From: Symsagittifera roscoffensis
Taxonomy: Eukaryota > Xenacoelomorpha > Acoela > Convolutidae
Length of the DNA stretch: 64,000 nucleotides
NCBI RefSeq assembly: GCF_963678635.1
Contig: NC_087063.1
Coordinates: 55,455,504-55,519,503, forward strand
Reading direction: 5' to 3'
Part shown: positions 12,252-26,200 of the stretch, piece after piece
Position numbering within the stretch: the first letter of the stretch is position 1
Layout of the letters: every line of letters begins with the position of its first letter
The notes under the pieces: model-generated
Seen by the model: the letters and a program-made list of their open reading frames with translations, nothing else
What the model was told of the DNA's origin: nothing
Database searches by the model: none
Made by a program: the position numbers and the translations under genes

Positions 12252-15200
12252 TTAACAAAAGCAAAATCGTTTTTGCCTTTCTTTGAAAGTCTGAATCATT
12301 TCTGTGCAGACAGTGTTGATAACTTCATACTCAACTATGATCCTTTTGATCATCGCATGTAGGGTTTTGTTTTTAAGGAAGTCGACATAAATTCTTTTGA
12401 TTCTTGAAAATAAACTGGGTCGTGCTACTCTTTGATCCAATTCCGATTCCAAGCTTACTCGTTTCCTCGTAACGTTCATCTTGAAACACGAAGTCAAAAG
12501 TTTTGGAATGTTCGTGTAACTCAAATTTGTCCGATAACTTAAATAACAGACAATGATGTCCATCATTTAGCTTCCCTCGCTGCTGGTAATTGTTATTTTC
12601 TGAAACAAAAAAATCTGGGTGTCCAATACAAAAACGCCCCTTCTTGTCCAATTGCGGAAATTTTTTACTGGAGGGTTTTTTTATTCACTCTTTTTTTTTC
12701 AAATTGTCTTTATACCTCATCAAAGGTATCTACTCTCGGAATTCAAATGTAAAAAGATGTTTTTTTTTGTGTAAAGTCAGATGTTTTAACAAAAGCAAAA
12801 TCGTTGTTGCTTTTCTTTGAAAGTCTGAATCATTTCTGTGCAGACAGTGTTGATAACTTCATACTCAACTATGATCCTTTTGATCATCGCATGTAGGGTT
12901 TTGTTTTCAAGGAAGTCGACATAAGTTCTTTTGATTCTTGAAAATAAACTGGGTCGTGCTACTCTTTAATCCAATTCCGATTCCAAGCTTACTCGTTTCC
13001 TCGTAACGTTTATCTTGAAACACGAAGTCAAAGGTTTTGGAATGTTTGTGTACCTCAAATTTGTCCGTTAACTTAAATAACAGACAATGATGTCCATCAT
13101 TTAGCTTCCCTCGCTGCTGATAATTGTTATTTTCTGAAACAAAAAACTCTGGGTGTCCAATACAAAAACGCCCCTTCTTGTCCAATTGCGGAAATTTTTT
13201 ACTGGAGGGTTTTTTATTCACTCTTTTTTTTTAAATTGTCTTTATACCTCATCAAAGGTATCTACTCTCGGAATTCAAATGTAAAAAGATGTTTTTTTTT
13301 TTGTAAAGTCAGATGTTTTAATAAAAGCAAAATCGTTGTTGCTTTTCTTTGAAAGTCTGAATCATTTCTGTGCAGACAGTGTTGATAACTTCATACTCAA
13401 CTATGATCCTTTTGATCATCGCATGTAGGGTTTTGTTTTCAAGGAAGTCGACATAAGTTCTTTTGATTCTTGAAAATAAACTGGGTCGTGCTACTCTTTG
13501 ATCCAATTCCGATTCCAAGCTTGCTCGTTTCCTCGTAACGTTTATCTTGAAACACGAAATCAAAAGTTTTGGAATGTTTGTGTACCTCAAATTTGTCCGT
13601 TAACTTAAATAACAGACAATGATGTCCATCATTTAGCTTCCCTCGCTGCTGATAATTGTTATTTTCTGAAACAAAAAATTCTGGGTGTCTAATACAAAAA
13701 CGCCCCTTCTTGTCCAATTGCGGAAATTTTTTACTGGAGGGTTTTTTTTCACTCTTTTTTTTTTAATTGTCTTTATACCTCATCAAAGGTATCTACTCTC
13801 GGAATTCAAATGTAAAAAGATGTTTTTTTTGTGTAAAGTCAGATGTTTTAACAAAAGCAAAATCGTTGTTGCTTTTCTTTGAAAGTCTGAATCATTTCTG
13901 TGCAGACAGTGTTGATAACTTCATACTCAACTATGATCCTTTTGATCATCGCATGTAGGGTTTTGTTTTCAAGGAAGTCGACATAAGTTCTTTTGATTCT
14001 TGAAAATAAACTGGGTCGTGCTACTCTTTGATCCAATTCCGATTCCAAGCTTACTCGTTTTCTCGTAACGTTTATCTTGAAACACGAAGTCAAAAGTTTT
14101 GGAATGTTTGTGTACCTCAAATTTGTCCGATAACTTAAATAACAGACAATGATGTCCATCATTTAGCTTCCCTCGCTGCTGATAATTGTTATTTTCTGAA
14201 ACAAAAAAATCTGGGTGTCCAATACAAAAACGCCCCTTCTTGTCCAATTGCAGAAATTTTTTACTGGAGGGTTTTTTTATTCACTCTTTTTTTTCAAATT
14301 GTCTTTATACCTCATCAAAGGTATCTACTCTCGGAATTCAAATGTAAAAAGATGTTTTTTTGTGTAAAGTCAGATGTTTTAACAAAAGCAAAATCGTTGT
14401 TGCTTTTCTTTGAAAGTCTGAATCTTTTCTGTGCAGACAGTGTTGATAACTTCATACTCAACTATGATCCTTTTGATCATCGCATGTAGGATTTTGTTTT
14501 CAAGGAAGTCGACATAAGTTCTTTTGATTCTTGAAAATAAACTGGGTCGTGCTACTCTTTGATCCAATTCCGATTCCAAGCTTACTCGTTTCCTCGTAAC
14601 GTTTATCTTGAAACACGAAGTGAAAAGTTTTGGAATGTTTGTGTACCTCAAATTTTCCGTTAACTTAAATAACAGACAATGATGTCCATCATTTAGCTTC
14701 CCTCGCTGCTGATAATTGTTATTTTCTGAAACAAAAAAATCTGGATGTCCAATACAAAAACGCCCCTTCTTGTCCAATTGCGGAAATTTTTTACTGGAGG
14801 GTTTTTTTATTCACTTTTTTTTTAAATTGTCTTTATACCTCATCAAAGGTATCTACTCTCGGAATTCAAATGTAAAAAGATGTTTTTTTGTGTAAAGTCA
14901 GATGTTTTAACAAAAGCAAAATCGTTGTTGCTTTTCTTTGAAAGTCTGAATCCTTTCTGTGCAGACAGTGTTGATAACTTCATACTCAACTATGATCCTT
15001 TTGATCATCGCATGTAGGGTTTTGTTTTCAAGGAAGTCGACATAAGTTCTTTTGATTCTTGAAAATAAACTGGGTCGTGCTACTCTTTGATCCAATTCCG
15101 ATTCCAAGCTTACTCGTTTCCTCGTAACGTTTATCTTGAAACACGAAGTCAAAAGTTTTGGAATGTTTCTGTACCTCAAATTTGTCCGTTAACTTAAATA

Positions 15201-15436
15201 ACAGACAATGATGTCCATCATTTAGCTTCCCTCGCTGCTGATAATTGTTATTTTCTGAAACAAAAAAATCTGGGTGTCCAATACAAAAACGCCCCTTCTT
15301 GTCCAATTGCGGAAATTTTCTACTGGAGGGTTTTTTAATCACTCTTTTTTTCAAATTGTCTTTATACCTCATCAGAGGTATCTACTCTCGGAATTCAAAC
15401 GTAAAAAGATGTTTTTTTTGTGTAAAGTCAGATGTT
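12252..15436. repeat. Higher-order repeat copy 1 (six monomers, 3,185 bp)
   Basis: Six distinct monomers in fixed order. Diagnostic differences include AATCGTTTTTGCC in the first, CTTTAATCC in the second, AAAATTCTGGGTGTCTAATAC in the third, GCAGAAATTT in the fourth, GAAGTGAAAAG with AAATTTTCCG in the fifth and GAATCCTTTC in the sixth. The same order returns 3,185 bp later. Confidence 0.9.
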
Positions 15437-18400
15437 TTAACAAAAGCAAAATCGTTTTTGCCTTTCTTTGAAAGTCTGAATCATTTCTGTGCAGACAGTG
15501 TTGATAACTTCATACTCAACTATGATCCTTTTGATCATCGCATGTAGGGTTTTGTTTTTAAGGAAGTCGACATAAATTCTTTTGATTCTTGAAAATAAAC
15601 TGGGTCGTGCTACTCTTTGATCCAATTCCGATTCCAAGCTTACTCGTTTCCTCGTAACGTTCATCTTGAAACACGAAGTCAAAAGTTTTGGAATGTTCGT
15701 GTAACTCAAATTTGTCCGATAACTTAAATAACAGACAATGATGTCCATCATTTAGCTTCCCTCGCTGCTGGTAATTGTTATTTTCTGAAACAAAAAAATC
15801 TGGGTGTCCAATACAAAAACGCCCCTTCTTGTCCAATTGCGGAAATTTTTTACTGGAGGGTTTTTTTATTCACTCTTTTTTTTCAAATTGTCTTTATACC
15901 TCATCAAAGGTATCTACTCTCGGAATTCAAATGTAAAAAGATGTTTTTTTTTGTGTAAAGTCAGATGTTTTAACAAAAGCAAAATCGTTGTTGCTTTTCT
16001 TTGAAAGTCTGAATCATTTCTGTGCAGACAGTGTTGATAACTTCATACTCAACTATGATCCTTTTGATCATCGCATGTAGGGTTTTGTTTTCAAGGAAGT
16101 CGACATAAGTTCTTTTGATTCTTGAAAATAAACTGGGTCGTGCTACTCTTTAATCCAATTCCGATTCCAAGCTTACTCGTTTCCTCGTAACGTTTATCTT
16201 GAAACACGAAGTCAAAAGTTTTGGAATGTTTGTGTACCTCAAATTTGTCCGTTAACTTAAATAACAGACAATGATGTCCATCATTTAGCTTCCCTCGCTG
16301 CTGATAATTGTTATTTTCTGAAACAAAAAACTCTGGGTGTCCAATACAAAAACGCCCCTTCTTGTCCAATTGCGGAAATTTTTTACTGGAGGGTTTTTTA
16401 TTCACTCTTTTTTTTTAAATTGTCTTTATACCTCATCAAAGGTATCTACTCTCGGAATTCAAATGTAAAAAGATGTTTTTTTTGTGTAAAGTCAGATGTT
16501 TTAATAAAAGCAAAATCGTTGTTGCTTTTCTTTGAAAGTCTGAATCATTTCTGTGCAGACAGTGTTGATAACTTCATACTCAACTATGATCCTTTTGATC
16601 ATCGCATGTAGGGTTTTGTTTTCAAGGAAGTCGACATAAGTTCTTTTGATTCTTGAAAATAAACTGGGTCGTGCTACTCTTTGATCCAATTCCGATTCCA
16701 AGCTTACTCGTTTCCTCGTAACGTTTATCTTGAAACACGAAATCAAAAGTTTTGGAATGTTTGTGTACCTCAAATTTGTCCGTTAACTTAAATAACAGAC
16801 AATGATGTCCATCATTTAGCTTCCCTCGCTGCTGATAATTGTTATTTTCTGAAACAAAAAATTCTGGGTGTCTAATACAAAAACGCCCCTTCTAGTCCAA
16901 TTGCGGAAATTTTTTACTGGAGGGTTTTTTTTCACTCTTTTTTTTTTAATTGTCTTTATACCTCATCAAAGGTATCTACTCTCGGAATTCAAATGTAAAA
17001 AGATGTTTTTTTTTGTGTAAAGTCAGATGTTTTAACAAAAGCAAAATCGTTGTTGCTTTTCTTTGAAAGTCTGAATCATTTCTGTGCAGACAGTGTTGAT
17101 AACTTCATACTCAACTATGATCCTTTTGATCATCGCATGTAGGGTTTTGTTTTCAAGGAAGTCGACATAAGTTCTTTTGATTCTTGAAAATAAACTGGGT
17201 CGTGCTACTCTTTGATCCAATTCCGATTCCAAGCTTACTCGTTTTCTCGTAACGTTTATCTTGAAACACGAAGTCAAAAGTTTTGGAATGTTTGTGTACC
17301 TCAAATTTGTCCGATAACTTAAATAACAGACAATGATGTCCATCATTTAGCTTCCCTCGCTGCTGATAATTGTTATTTTCTGAAACAAAAAAATCTGGGT
17401 GTCCAATACAAAAACGCCCCTTCTTGTCCAATTGCAGAAATTTTTTACTGGAGGGTTTTTTTATTCACTCTTTTTTTTCAAATTGTCTTTATACCTCATC
17501 AAAGGTATCTACTCTCGGAATTCAAATGTAAAAAGATGTTTTTTTGTGTAAAGTCAGATGTTTTAACAAAAGCAAAATCGTTGTTGCTTTTCTTTGAAAG
17601 TCTGAATCTTTTCTGTGCAGACAGTGTTGATAACTTCATACTCAACTATGATCCTTTTGATCATCGCATGTAGGATTTTGTTTTCAAGGAAGTCGACATA
17701 AGTTCTTTTGATTCTTGAAAATAAACTGGGTCGTGCTACTCTTTGATCCAATTCCGATTCCAAGCTTACTCGTTTCCTCGTAACGTTTATCTTGAAACAC
17801 GAAGTGAAAAGTTTTGGAATGTTTGTGTACCTCAAATTTTCCGTTAACTTAAATAACAGACAATGATGTCCATCATTTAGCTTCCCTCGCTGCTGATAAT
17901 TGTTATTTTCTGAAACAAAAAAATCTGGATGTCCAATACAAAAACGCCCCTTCTTGTCCAATTGCGGAAATTTTTTACTGGAGGGTTTTTTTATTCACTT
18001 TTTTTTTTAAATTGTCTTTATACCTCATCAAAGGTATCTACTCTCGGAATTCAAATGTAAAAAGATGTTTTTTTGTGTAAAGTCAGATGTTTTAACAAAA
18101 GCAAAATCGTTGTTGCTTTTCTTTGAAAGTCTGAATCCTTTCTGTGCAGACAGTGTTGATAACTTCATACTCAACTATGATCCTTTTGATCATCGCATGT
18201 AGGGTTTTGTTTTCAAGGAAGTCGACATAAGTTCTTTTGATTCTTGAAAACAAACTGGGTCGTGCTACTCTTTGATCCAATTCCGATTCCAAGCTTACTC
18301 GTTTCCTCGTAACGTTTATCTTGAAACACGAAGTCAAAAGTTTTGGAATGTTTCTGTACCTCAAATTTGTCCGTTAACTTAAATAACAGACAATGATGTC

Positions 18401-18621
18401 CATCATTTAGCTTCCCTCGCTGCTGATAATTGTTATTTTCTGAAACAAAAAAATCTGGGTGTCCAATACAAAAACGCCCCTTCTTGTCCAATTGCGGAAA
18501 TTTTTTACTGGAGGGTTTTTTAATCACTCTTTTTTTCAAATTGTCTTTATACCTCATCAGAGGTATCTACTCTCGGAATTCAAACGTAAAAAGATGTTTT
18601 TTTTGTGTAAAGTCAGATGTT
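15437..18621. repeat. Higher-order repeat copy 2
   Basis: The six-monomer order of copy 1 is repeated with only scattered differences, mostly homopolymer length plus single bases such as TCTAGTCCAA near 16893 and AAAACAAACTGG near 18249. Such near-identity shows very recent duplication of whole six-monomer blocks. Confidence 0.9.
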
Positions 18622-21281
18622 TTAACAAAAGCAAAATCGTTTTTGCCTTTCTTTGAAAGTCTGAATCATTTCTGTGCAGACAGTGTTGATAACTTCATAC
18701 TCAACTATGATCCTTTTGATCATCGCATGTAGGGTTTTGTTTTTAAGGAAGTCGACATAAATTCTTTTGATTCTTGAAAATAAACTGGGTCGTGCTACTC
18801 TTTGATCCAATTCCGATTCCAAGCTTACTCGTTTCCTCGTAACGTTCATCTTGAAACACGAAGTCAAAAGTTTTGGAATGTTCGTGTAACTCAAATTTGT
18901 CCGATAACTTAAATAACAGACAATGATGTCCATCATTTAGCTTCCCTCGCTGCTGGTAATTGTTATTTTCTGAAACAAAAAAATCTGGGTGTCCAATACA
19001 AAAACGCCCCTTCTTGTCCAATTGCGGAAATTTTTTACTGGAGGGTTTTTTTATTCACTCTTTTTTTTCAAATTGTCTTTATACCTCATCAAAGGTATCT
19101 ACTCTCGGAATTCAAATGTAAAAAGATGTTTTTTTTTGTGTAAAGTCAGATGTTTTAACAAAAGCAAAATCGTTGTTGCTTTTCTTTGAAAGTCTGAATC
19201 ATTTCTGTGCAGACAGTGTTGATAACTTCATACTCAACTATGATCCTTTTGATCATCGCATGTAGGGTTTTGTTTTCAAGGAAGTCGACATAAGTTCTTT
19301 TGATTCTTGAAAATAAACTGGGTCGTGCTACTCTTTAATCCAATTCCGATTCCAAGCTTACTCGTTTCCTCGTAACGTTTATCTTGAAACACGAAGTCAA
19401 AAGTTTTGGAATGTTTGTGTACCTCAAATTTGTCCGTTAACTTAAATAACAGACAATGATGTCCATCATTTAGCTTCCCTCGCTGCTGATAATTGTTATT
19501 TTCTGAAACAAAAAACTCTGGGTGTCCAATACAAAAACGCCCCTTCTTGTCCAATTGCGGAAATTTTTTACTGGAGGGTTTTTTATTCACTCTTTTTTTT
19601 TTAAATTGTCTTTATACCTCATCAAAGGTATCTACTCTCGGAATTCAAATGTAAAAAGATGTTTTTTTTTGTGTAAAGTCAGATGTTTTAATAAAAGCAA
19701 AATCGTTGTTGCTTTTCTTTGAAAGTCTGAATCATTTCTGTGCAGACAGTGTTGATAACTTCATACTCAACTATGATCCTTTTGATCATCGCATGTAGGG
19801 TTTTGTTTTCAAGGAAGTCGACATAAGTTCTTTTGATTCTTGAAAATAAACTGGGTCGTGCTACTCTTTGATCCAATTCCGATTCCAAGCTTACTCGTTT
19901 CCTCGTAACGTTTATCTTGAAACACGAAATCAAAAGTTTTGGAATGTTTGTGTACCTCAAATTTGTCCGTTAACTTAAATAACAGACAATGATGTCCATC
20001 ATTTAGCTTCCCTCGCTGCTGATAATTGTTATTTTCTGAAACAAAAAATTCTGGGTGTCTAATACAAAAACGCCCCTTCTTGTCCAATTGCGGAAATTTT
20101 TTACTGGAGGGTTTTTTTTTCACTCTTTTTTTTTAAATTGTCTTTATACCTCATCAAAGGTATCTACTCTCGGAATTCAAATGTAAAAAGATGTTTTTTT
20201 TGTGTAAAGTCAGATGTTTTAACAAAAGCAAAATCGTTGTTGCTTTTCTTTGAAAGTCTGAATCATTTCTGTGCAGACAGTGTTGATAACTTCATACTCA
20301 ACTATGATCCTTTTGATCATCGCATGTAGGGTTTTGTTTTCAAGGAAGTCGACATAAGTTCTTTTGATTCTTGAAAATAAACTGGGTCGTGCTACTCTTT
20401 GATCCAATTCCGATTCCAAGCTTACTCGTTTTCTCGTAACGTTTATCTTGAAACACGAAGTCAAAAGTTTTGGAATGTTTGTGTACCTCAAATTTGTCCG
20501 ATAACTTAAATAACAGACAATGATGTCCATCATTTAGCTTCCCTCGCTGCTGATAATTGTTATTTTCTGAAACAAAAAAATCTGGATGTCCAATACAAAA
20601 ACGCCCCTTCTTGTCCAATTGCAGAAATTTTTTACTGGAGGGTTTTTTATTCACTCTTTTTTTTCAAATTGTCTTTATACCTCATCAAAGGTATCTACTC
20701 TCGGAATTCAAATGTAAAAAGATGTTTTTTTTGTGTAAAGTCAGATGTTTTAACAAAAGCAAAATCGTTGTTGCTTTTCTTTGAAAGTCTGAATCATTTC
20801 TGTGCAGACAGTGTTGATAATTTCATACTCAACTATGATCCTTTTGATCATCGCATGTAGGATTTTGTTTTCAAGGAAATCGACATAAGTTCGTTTGATT
20901 CTTGAAAATAAACTGGGTCGTGCTACTCTTTGATCCAATTCCGATTCCAAGCTTACTCGTTTCCTCGTAACGTTTATCTTGAAACACGAAGTGAAAAGTT
21001 TTGGAATGTTTGTGTACCTCAAATTTTCCGTTAACTTAAATAACAGACAATGATGTCCATCATTTAGCTTCCCTCGCTGCTGATAATTGTTATTTTCTGA
21101 AACAAAAAAATCTGGATGTCCAATACAAAAACGCCCCTTCTTGTCCAATTGCAGAAATTTTTTACTGGAGGGTTTTTTTATTCACTCTTTTGTTTTCAAA
21201 TTGTCTTTATACCTCATCGAAGGTATCTACTCTCAGAATTCAAATGTAAAAAGATGTTTTTTTTGTGTAAAGTCAGATGTT
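18622..21281. repeat. Higher-order repeat copy 3, truncated and diverging
   Basis: Repeats the first five monomers of the block. The following monomers (21282, 21815, 22346) resemble the fifth type (GAAGTGAAAAG, AAATTTTCCG) rather than the expected order, so the right edge expanded by single-monomer duplication instead of block duplication. Confidence 0.8.
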
Positions 21282-22714
21282 CTAACAAAAGCAAAATCGT
21301 TGTTGCTTTTCTTTGAAAGTCTGAATCATTTCTGTGCAGACAGTGTTGATAACTTCATACTCAACTATGATTCTTTTGATCATCGCATGTAGGATTTTGT
21401 TTTCAAGGAAGTCGACATAAGTTCTTTTGATTCTTGAAAATAAACTGGGTCGTGCTACTCTTTGATCCAATTCCGATTCCAAGCTTACTCGTTTCCTCGT
21501 AACGTTTATCTTGAAACACGAAGTGAAAAGTTTTGGAATGTTTGTGTACCTCAAATTTTCCGTTAACGTAAATAACAGACAATGATGTCCATCATTTAGC
21601 TTCCCTCGCTGCTGATAATTGTTATTTTCTGAAACAAAAAAATCTGGGTGTCCAATACAAAAACGCCCCTTCTTGTCCAATTGCAGAAATTTTTTACTGG
21701 AGGGTTTTTTTATTCACTCTTTTGTTTTCAAATTGTCTTTATACCTCATCAAAGGTATCTACTCTCGGAATTCAAATGTAAAAAGATGTTTTTTTTTGTG
21801 TAAAGTCAGATGTTCTAACAAAAGCAAAATCGTTGTTGCTTTTCTTTGAAAGTCTGAATCATTTCTGTGCAGACAGTGTTGATAACTTCATACTCAACTA
21901 TGATCCTTTTGATCATCGCATGTAGGATTTTGTTTTCATGGAAGTCGACATAAGTTCTTTTGATTCTTGAAAATAAACTGGGTCGTGCTACTCTTTGATC
22001 CAATTCCGATTCCAAGCTTACTCGTTTCCTCGTAACGTTTATCTTGAAACACGAAGTCAAAAGCTTTGGAATGTTTGTGTACCTCAAATTTTCCGTTAAC
22101 TTAAATAACAGACAATGATGTCCATCATTTAGCTTCCCTCGCTGCTGATAATTGTTATTTTCTGAAACAAAAAAATCTGGGTGTCCAATACAAAAACGCC
22201 CCTTCTTGTCCAATTGCGGAAATTTTTTACTGGAGGATTTTTTTATTCACTGTTTTTTTTCAAATTGTCTTTATACCTCATCAAAGGTATCTACTCTCGG
22301 AATTCATATGTAAAAAGATGTTTTTTTTGTGTAAAGTCAGATGTTTTAACAAAAGCAAAATCGTTGTTGCTTTTCTTTGAAAGTCTGAATCATTTCTGTG
22401 CAGACAGTGTTGATAACTTCATACTCAACTATGATCCTTTTGATCATCGCATGTAGGGTTTTGTTTTCAAGGAAGTCGACATAAATTTTTTTGATTCTTG
22501 AAAATAAACTGGGTCGTGCTACTCTTTGATCCAATTCCGATTCCAAGCTTACTCGTTTCCTCGTAACGTTTATCTTGAAACACGAAGTCAAAAATTTTGG
22601 AATGTTTGTGTACCTCAAATTTGTCCGTTAACTTAAATAACAGACAATGATGTCCATCATATAGCTTCCCTCGCTGCTGATAATAGTTATTTTCTGAAAC
22701 AAAAAATCTGGGTG

Positions 22715-22790
22715 TCGAACGTTTAGGTCCTACGAAAATTTAGGCTTAGGTCGTGCAAAATCCGTCTTTATGTCGGGCAACCATCCCTAT
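22715..22790. repeat. Dispersed repeat D, copy 2
   Basis: The TCGAACGTTTAGGTC...CAACCATCCCTA segment matches 9669-9744. It begins abruptly inside the last 531-bp monomer after CTGGGTG, so this is the right-hand junction of the array. Confidence 0.75.
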
Positions 22791-23067
22791 CAAAAATTTA
22801 ATCATATATTGACTAGAAAATGTACACTTTAATGACCCAACATTTTCTATTGAATAATTTAATTTACGAAAAAAAAAGTTTAAAAAAAAACTGAGTTATG
22901 TGAAAAATGTTATATAGATTTTTCCAACTGAAAACTGGAAAATAGGTTCGTTGAAAGTGAACTATCTAAAACTGTGTCATTTAGCCAAAATTTAGATGAG
23001 CGTCAGTGTATTTATATTACATTAAGTTGTATCGATCTACTAATCATCGCAGTCAAGTCACTTCAAA

Positions 23068-23271
23068 TCAGCCGAGTTTATGTTGGTCACTGGGTTTTCG
23101 GATGATTTGCAAGATGTGCTTATTTTCAGCTGTTTTAACAAAAGCCAAATCGATAATGCCTTTCTTTGAAAGTTTCTGAATCATTTCAGTGCAGACAGTG
23201 TTGATAACTTCATCCTCAATGATGATCATTCCGATCATCGTGCAGGATTTTGTTTTCAAGGACGTCGACAT
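23068..23271 (-). pseudogene. Repeat-borne gene fragment, C-terminal block
   Basis: This frame, and its counterparts at 24496-24684, 25765-25953 and 29544-29756, holds the block ...DEVINTVCTEMIQKLSKKG... and ends at a stop inside the CAGCCGAG word. The block is preserved across most parental units despite synonymous and non-synonymous changes, although several copies (for example near 7475 and 34800) have TAG in place of the Q codon of EMIQ. The protein family is unknown. It is the last block in the reverse-strand order and probably a decayed terminal exon. Confidence 0.4.
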
Positions 23272-26200
23272 AAATTCTTTTGATTGCTGAGTTTAAACTG
23301 GGTCAATATCCGTATCAAAGATAAGATAATGTTGAAAAAAGTGTCTCTATCACCGTTGCGAAGCGTCAATGATCCGTCCTGGTGCACTGGCGGACTGAAA
23401 TTTGAGACTCTTCGATCCAATTCGGATTTCAAGCTTACTCATTTCCTCGTATCGCTTATCTCAAAACAGGGAGTCATAAATATCGGCAAAATATTTACCT
23501 GATGTTTGTCCGATCTCTTGTTTAGCCTACAAAATTATACGTCATTTGGATTGCGTTTTCTTGTTTTTTTTCGCGAATACCTGGGTGTCCAATACAAAAA
23601 TGATCCTCGTTTCGTAAACCGGAAAAGTTTATGTCACAATTGTATTTTGCCGTGTAGTGAAAATGCCACAATTTTTCTATCCCAAAGTGATAGCAAAACT
23701 TGACTCAATATTTTTCAAAACACTTTGTTACTAGAAAGTCACTGTCGAGCGAAATTTTTATGCTCGGGTGGACATCTTTGCACCAAAAATGATTCAATAA
23801 GTACTGCCTCGGCTTGATTTGCGATACTATTTTGCCGTGTTGTGACTTTGCCACAATGTTTCTGTCCCAAATTTTTTTGCAAAACTTGACTCAATATTTT
23901 TTAAAAAATTCTCTGTCGAGCAAAATTTTTTTACGCCGGGGTGGACATCGTTGCACCAAAAATGATTCAAAAAGTACTGCCTCAGGTTTGATTTGTTCTG
24001 CTTAACATAGATAGATCTGTGAAATAGCTGATCACTTCTGCTTTTGTTTCCTTTCTCAGGTACGGGAAATTGGAGACAACAACCGGCATTTTTGTTCAGT
24101 AAAAGAAAATCGAATTAGTTTTTTCTTTCTAATTTTAAAGGTTTTCAATTTATTTTAAACATTGATCCAGATACCAGAAAAAAATCATCGCTAATAAAGA
24201 TATAACCATATTGATTCTAAAAAGATACACTTTAATGACCCCGCAATTTCTATTGAGTAATTATATTTATTTAAAAAAAGTTTTAAGAAATTGTGAGTTT
24301 TTTTGAAAAATTTTCCATATAGTTGTCCATTTGAAAACTAGAAAATAAGCTCGTTGAAAATGAACACAGCAATTTTTCCAAATTATCTAGAACTAGATTC
24401 AATATAAAGGCTGCGCATTTAAGCGAAATTTAGGTGAGCGTCTGTGTACTTATATTGCCTTAAGTTGTATCGATCTTTTAATCATCGCAGTCAAGTCACT
24501 TCAAGTCAGCCGAGTTTAATTTGGTCATTGAGTTTTCGGATGATTTGCAGGACGCTGTTTTTGTGCTTGTTGTCAGCTGTTTTAACAAAAGCAAATCGTT
24601 GATGCCTTTCTTTGAAAGTTTCTGAATCATTTCTGTGCAGAGAGTGTTGATAACTTCATCTTCAAGGATGATCCTTTCGATCATTGCGTGTAGGGTTTTG
24701 TTATCAAGGACATCGACATAAATTCTTTTGATTATTGAAATTAAACTGTGTCAATATCTGTCGCGAAGATCTGATAATTAGAAAAAGTCTTTATCAGCGT
24801 TGCGAAGCACCAATGATCCCTCTTGGCGCACTGGTGGACTGAATTTTGCCACTTCGATCCAATTCCGAATTCAAGTTCACTCATTTCCCCGTATCGTTTA
24901 TCTCGAAACAGGAAGTCATAAATATCGGCAAAATTGTGTACCTCACATTTGTCCGATCTCTTGTTTAGACTTAAAATTGTACGTCATTTGGCTTCCCTCA
25001 CTGCGTTTTCTCGTTTTCTTTGCGAATACCTGGTGTAATAGTAAAATCCTCCTTTGTTAAACCGGAACAATTTAATTCGCGATACCGTTTTGCCGCATTG
25101 TGATTTTGCCACAATGTTTTTGTCTAGAATTGATAGCAAAACTTGATTCAACATTTTTTGAAACACTTTGTTTTTAAAAGTTCACTGTCGAGCAAAATTT
25201 TTTTACGCCGGGGTGGACATCTTTGCACCAAAAATGATTCAAAAAGTACTGCCTCAGGTTTGATTTGTTCTGCTTAACATAGATAGATCTGTGAAATAGC
25301 TGATCACTTCTGCTTTTTTTTCCTTTCTCAGGTACGGGAAATTGGAGACAACAACCGGCATTTTTGTTAAGTAAAAGAAAATCGAATTAGTTTTTTTCTT
25401 TCTAACTTTAAAGGTTTTCAATTTATTTTAAACATTGATCCAGATACCAGAAAAAATCATCGCTAACAAAGCTATAATCATATTGAATCTAAAAAAATAC
25501 ACTTTAATGACCCCGCAATTTCTATTGAGTAATTATATTTATTAAAAAAAGTTTTAAGAAATTGAGTTTTTTTGAAAAATTTTCCAGATAGTTGTCCATT
25601 TGAAAACTAGAAAATAAGCTCGTTGAAAATGAAGACAGCGATTTTTCCGAATTATCTAGAACTAGATTCAATATAAAGGCTGCGCATTTAAGCGAAATTT
25701 AGGTGAGCGTCTGTGTACTTATATTGCCTTAAGTTGTATCGATCTTTTTATCATCGCAGTCAAGTCACTTCAAGTCAGCCGAGTTTAATTTGGTCATTGA
25801 GTTTTCGGATGATTTGCAGGACGCTGTTTTTGTGCTTGCTGTCAGCTGTTTTAACAAAAGCAAATCGTTGATGCCTTTCTTTGAAAGTTTCTGAATCATT
25901 TCTGTGCAGAGAGTGTTGATAACTTCATCTTCAAGGATGATCCTTTCGATCATTGCGTGTAGGGTTTTGTTATCAAGGACATCGACATAAATTCTTTTGA
26001 TTATTGAAATTAAACTGTGTCAATATCTGTCGCGAAGATCTGATAATTAGAAAAAGTCTTTATCAGCGTTGCGAAGCACCAATGATCCCTCTTGGCGCAC
26101 TGGTGGACTGAATTTTGCCACTTCGATCCAATTCCGAATTCAAGTTCACTCATTTCCCCGTATCGTGTATCTCGAAACAGGAAGTCATAAATATCGGCAA

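Larger units (their letters stand above)
10140..22714. repeat. 531-bp tandem array, about 24 monomers
   Basis: Monomers of about 521-533 bp begin near 10140, 10661, 11190, 11720, 12252, 12786, 13318, 13848, 14379, 14907, 15437, 15970, 16501, 17032, 17563, 18092, 18622, 19155, 19688, 20219, 20750, 21282, 21815 and 22346, anchored on AGATGTTTTAACAAAAGC. Length differences sit mainly in T-runs. The monomer is the middle slice of the parental unit (GTTTTAACAAAAGC to CTGGGTGTCCAATACAAAAA) plus about 140 bp of its own (ATACCTCATCAAAGGTATCT, CTCGGAATTCAAATG). Reverse-strand ORFs of 90-132 aa recur in every monomer. They derive from the gene-like blocks of the parental unit, but relative to the parents a 2-base loss shifts the block after EMIQ, and I do not call them functional genes. 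Confidence 0.95.

Noticed and set aside
10140..22618. Dozens of 60-132-aa ORFs on both strands in the 531-bp array
   Set aside because: They repeat exactly with the monomer, overlap each other on opposite strands, and the recurring reverse frames are shifted relative to the parental units. They are consequences of the repeat, not separate genes.
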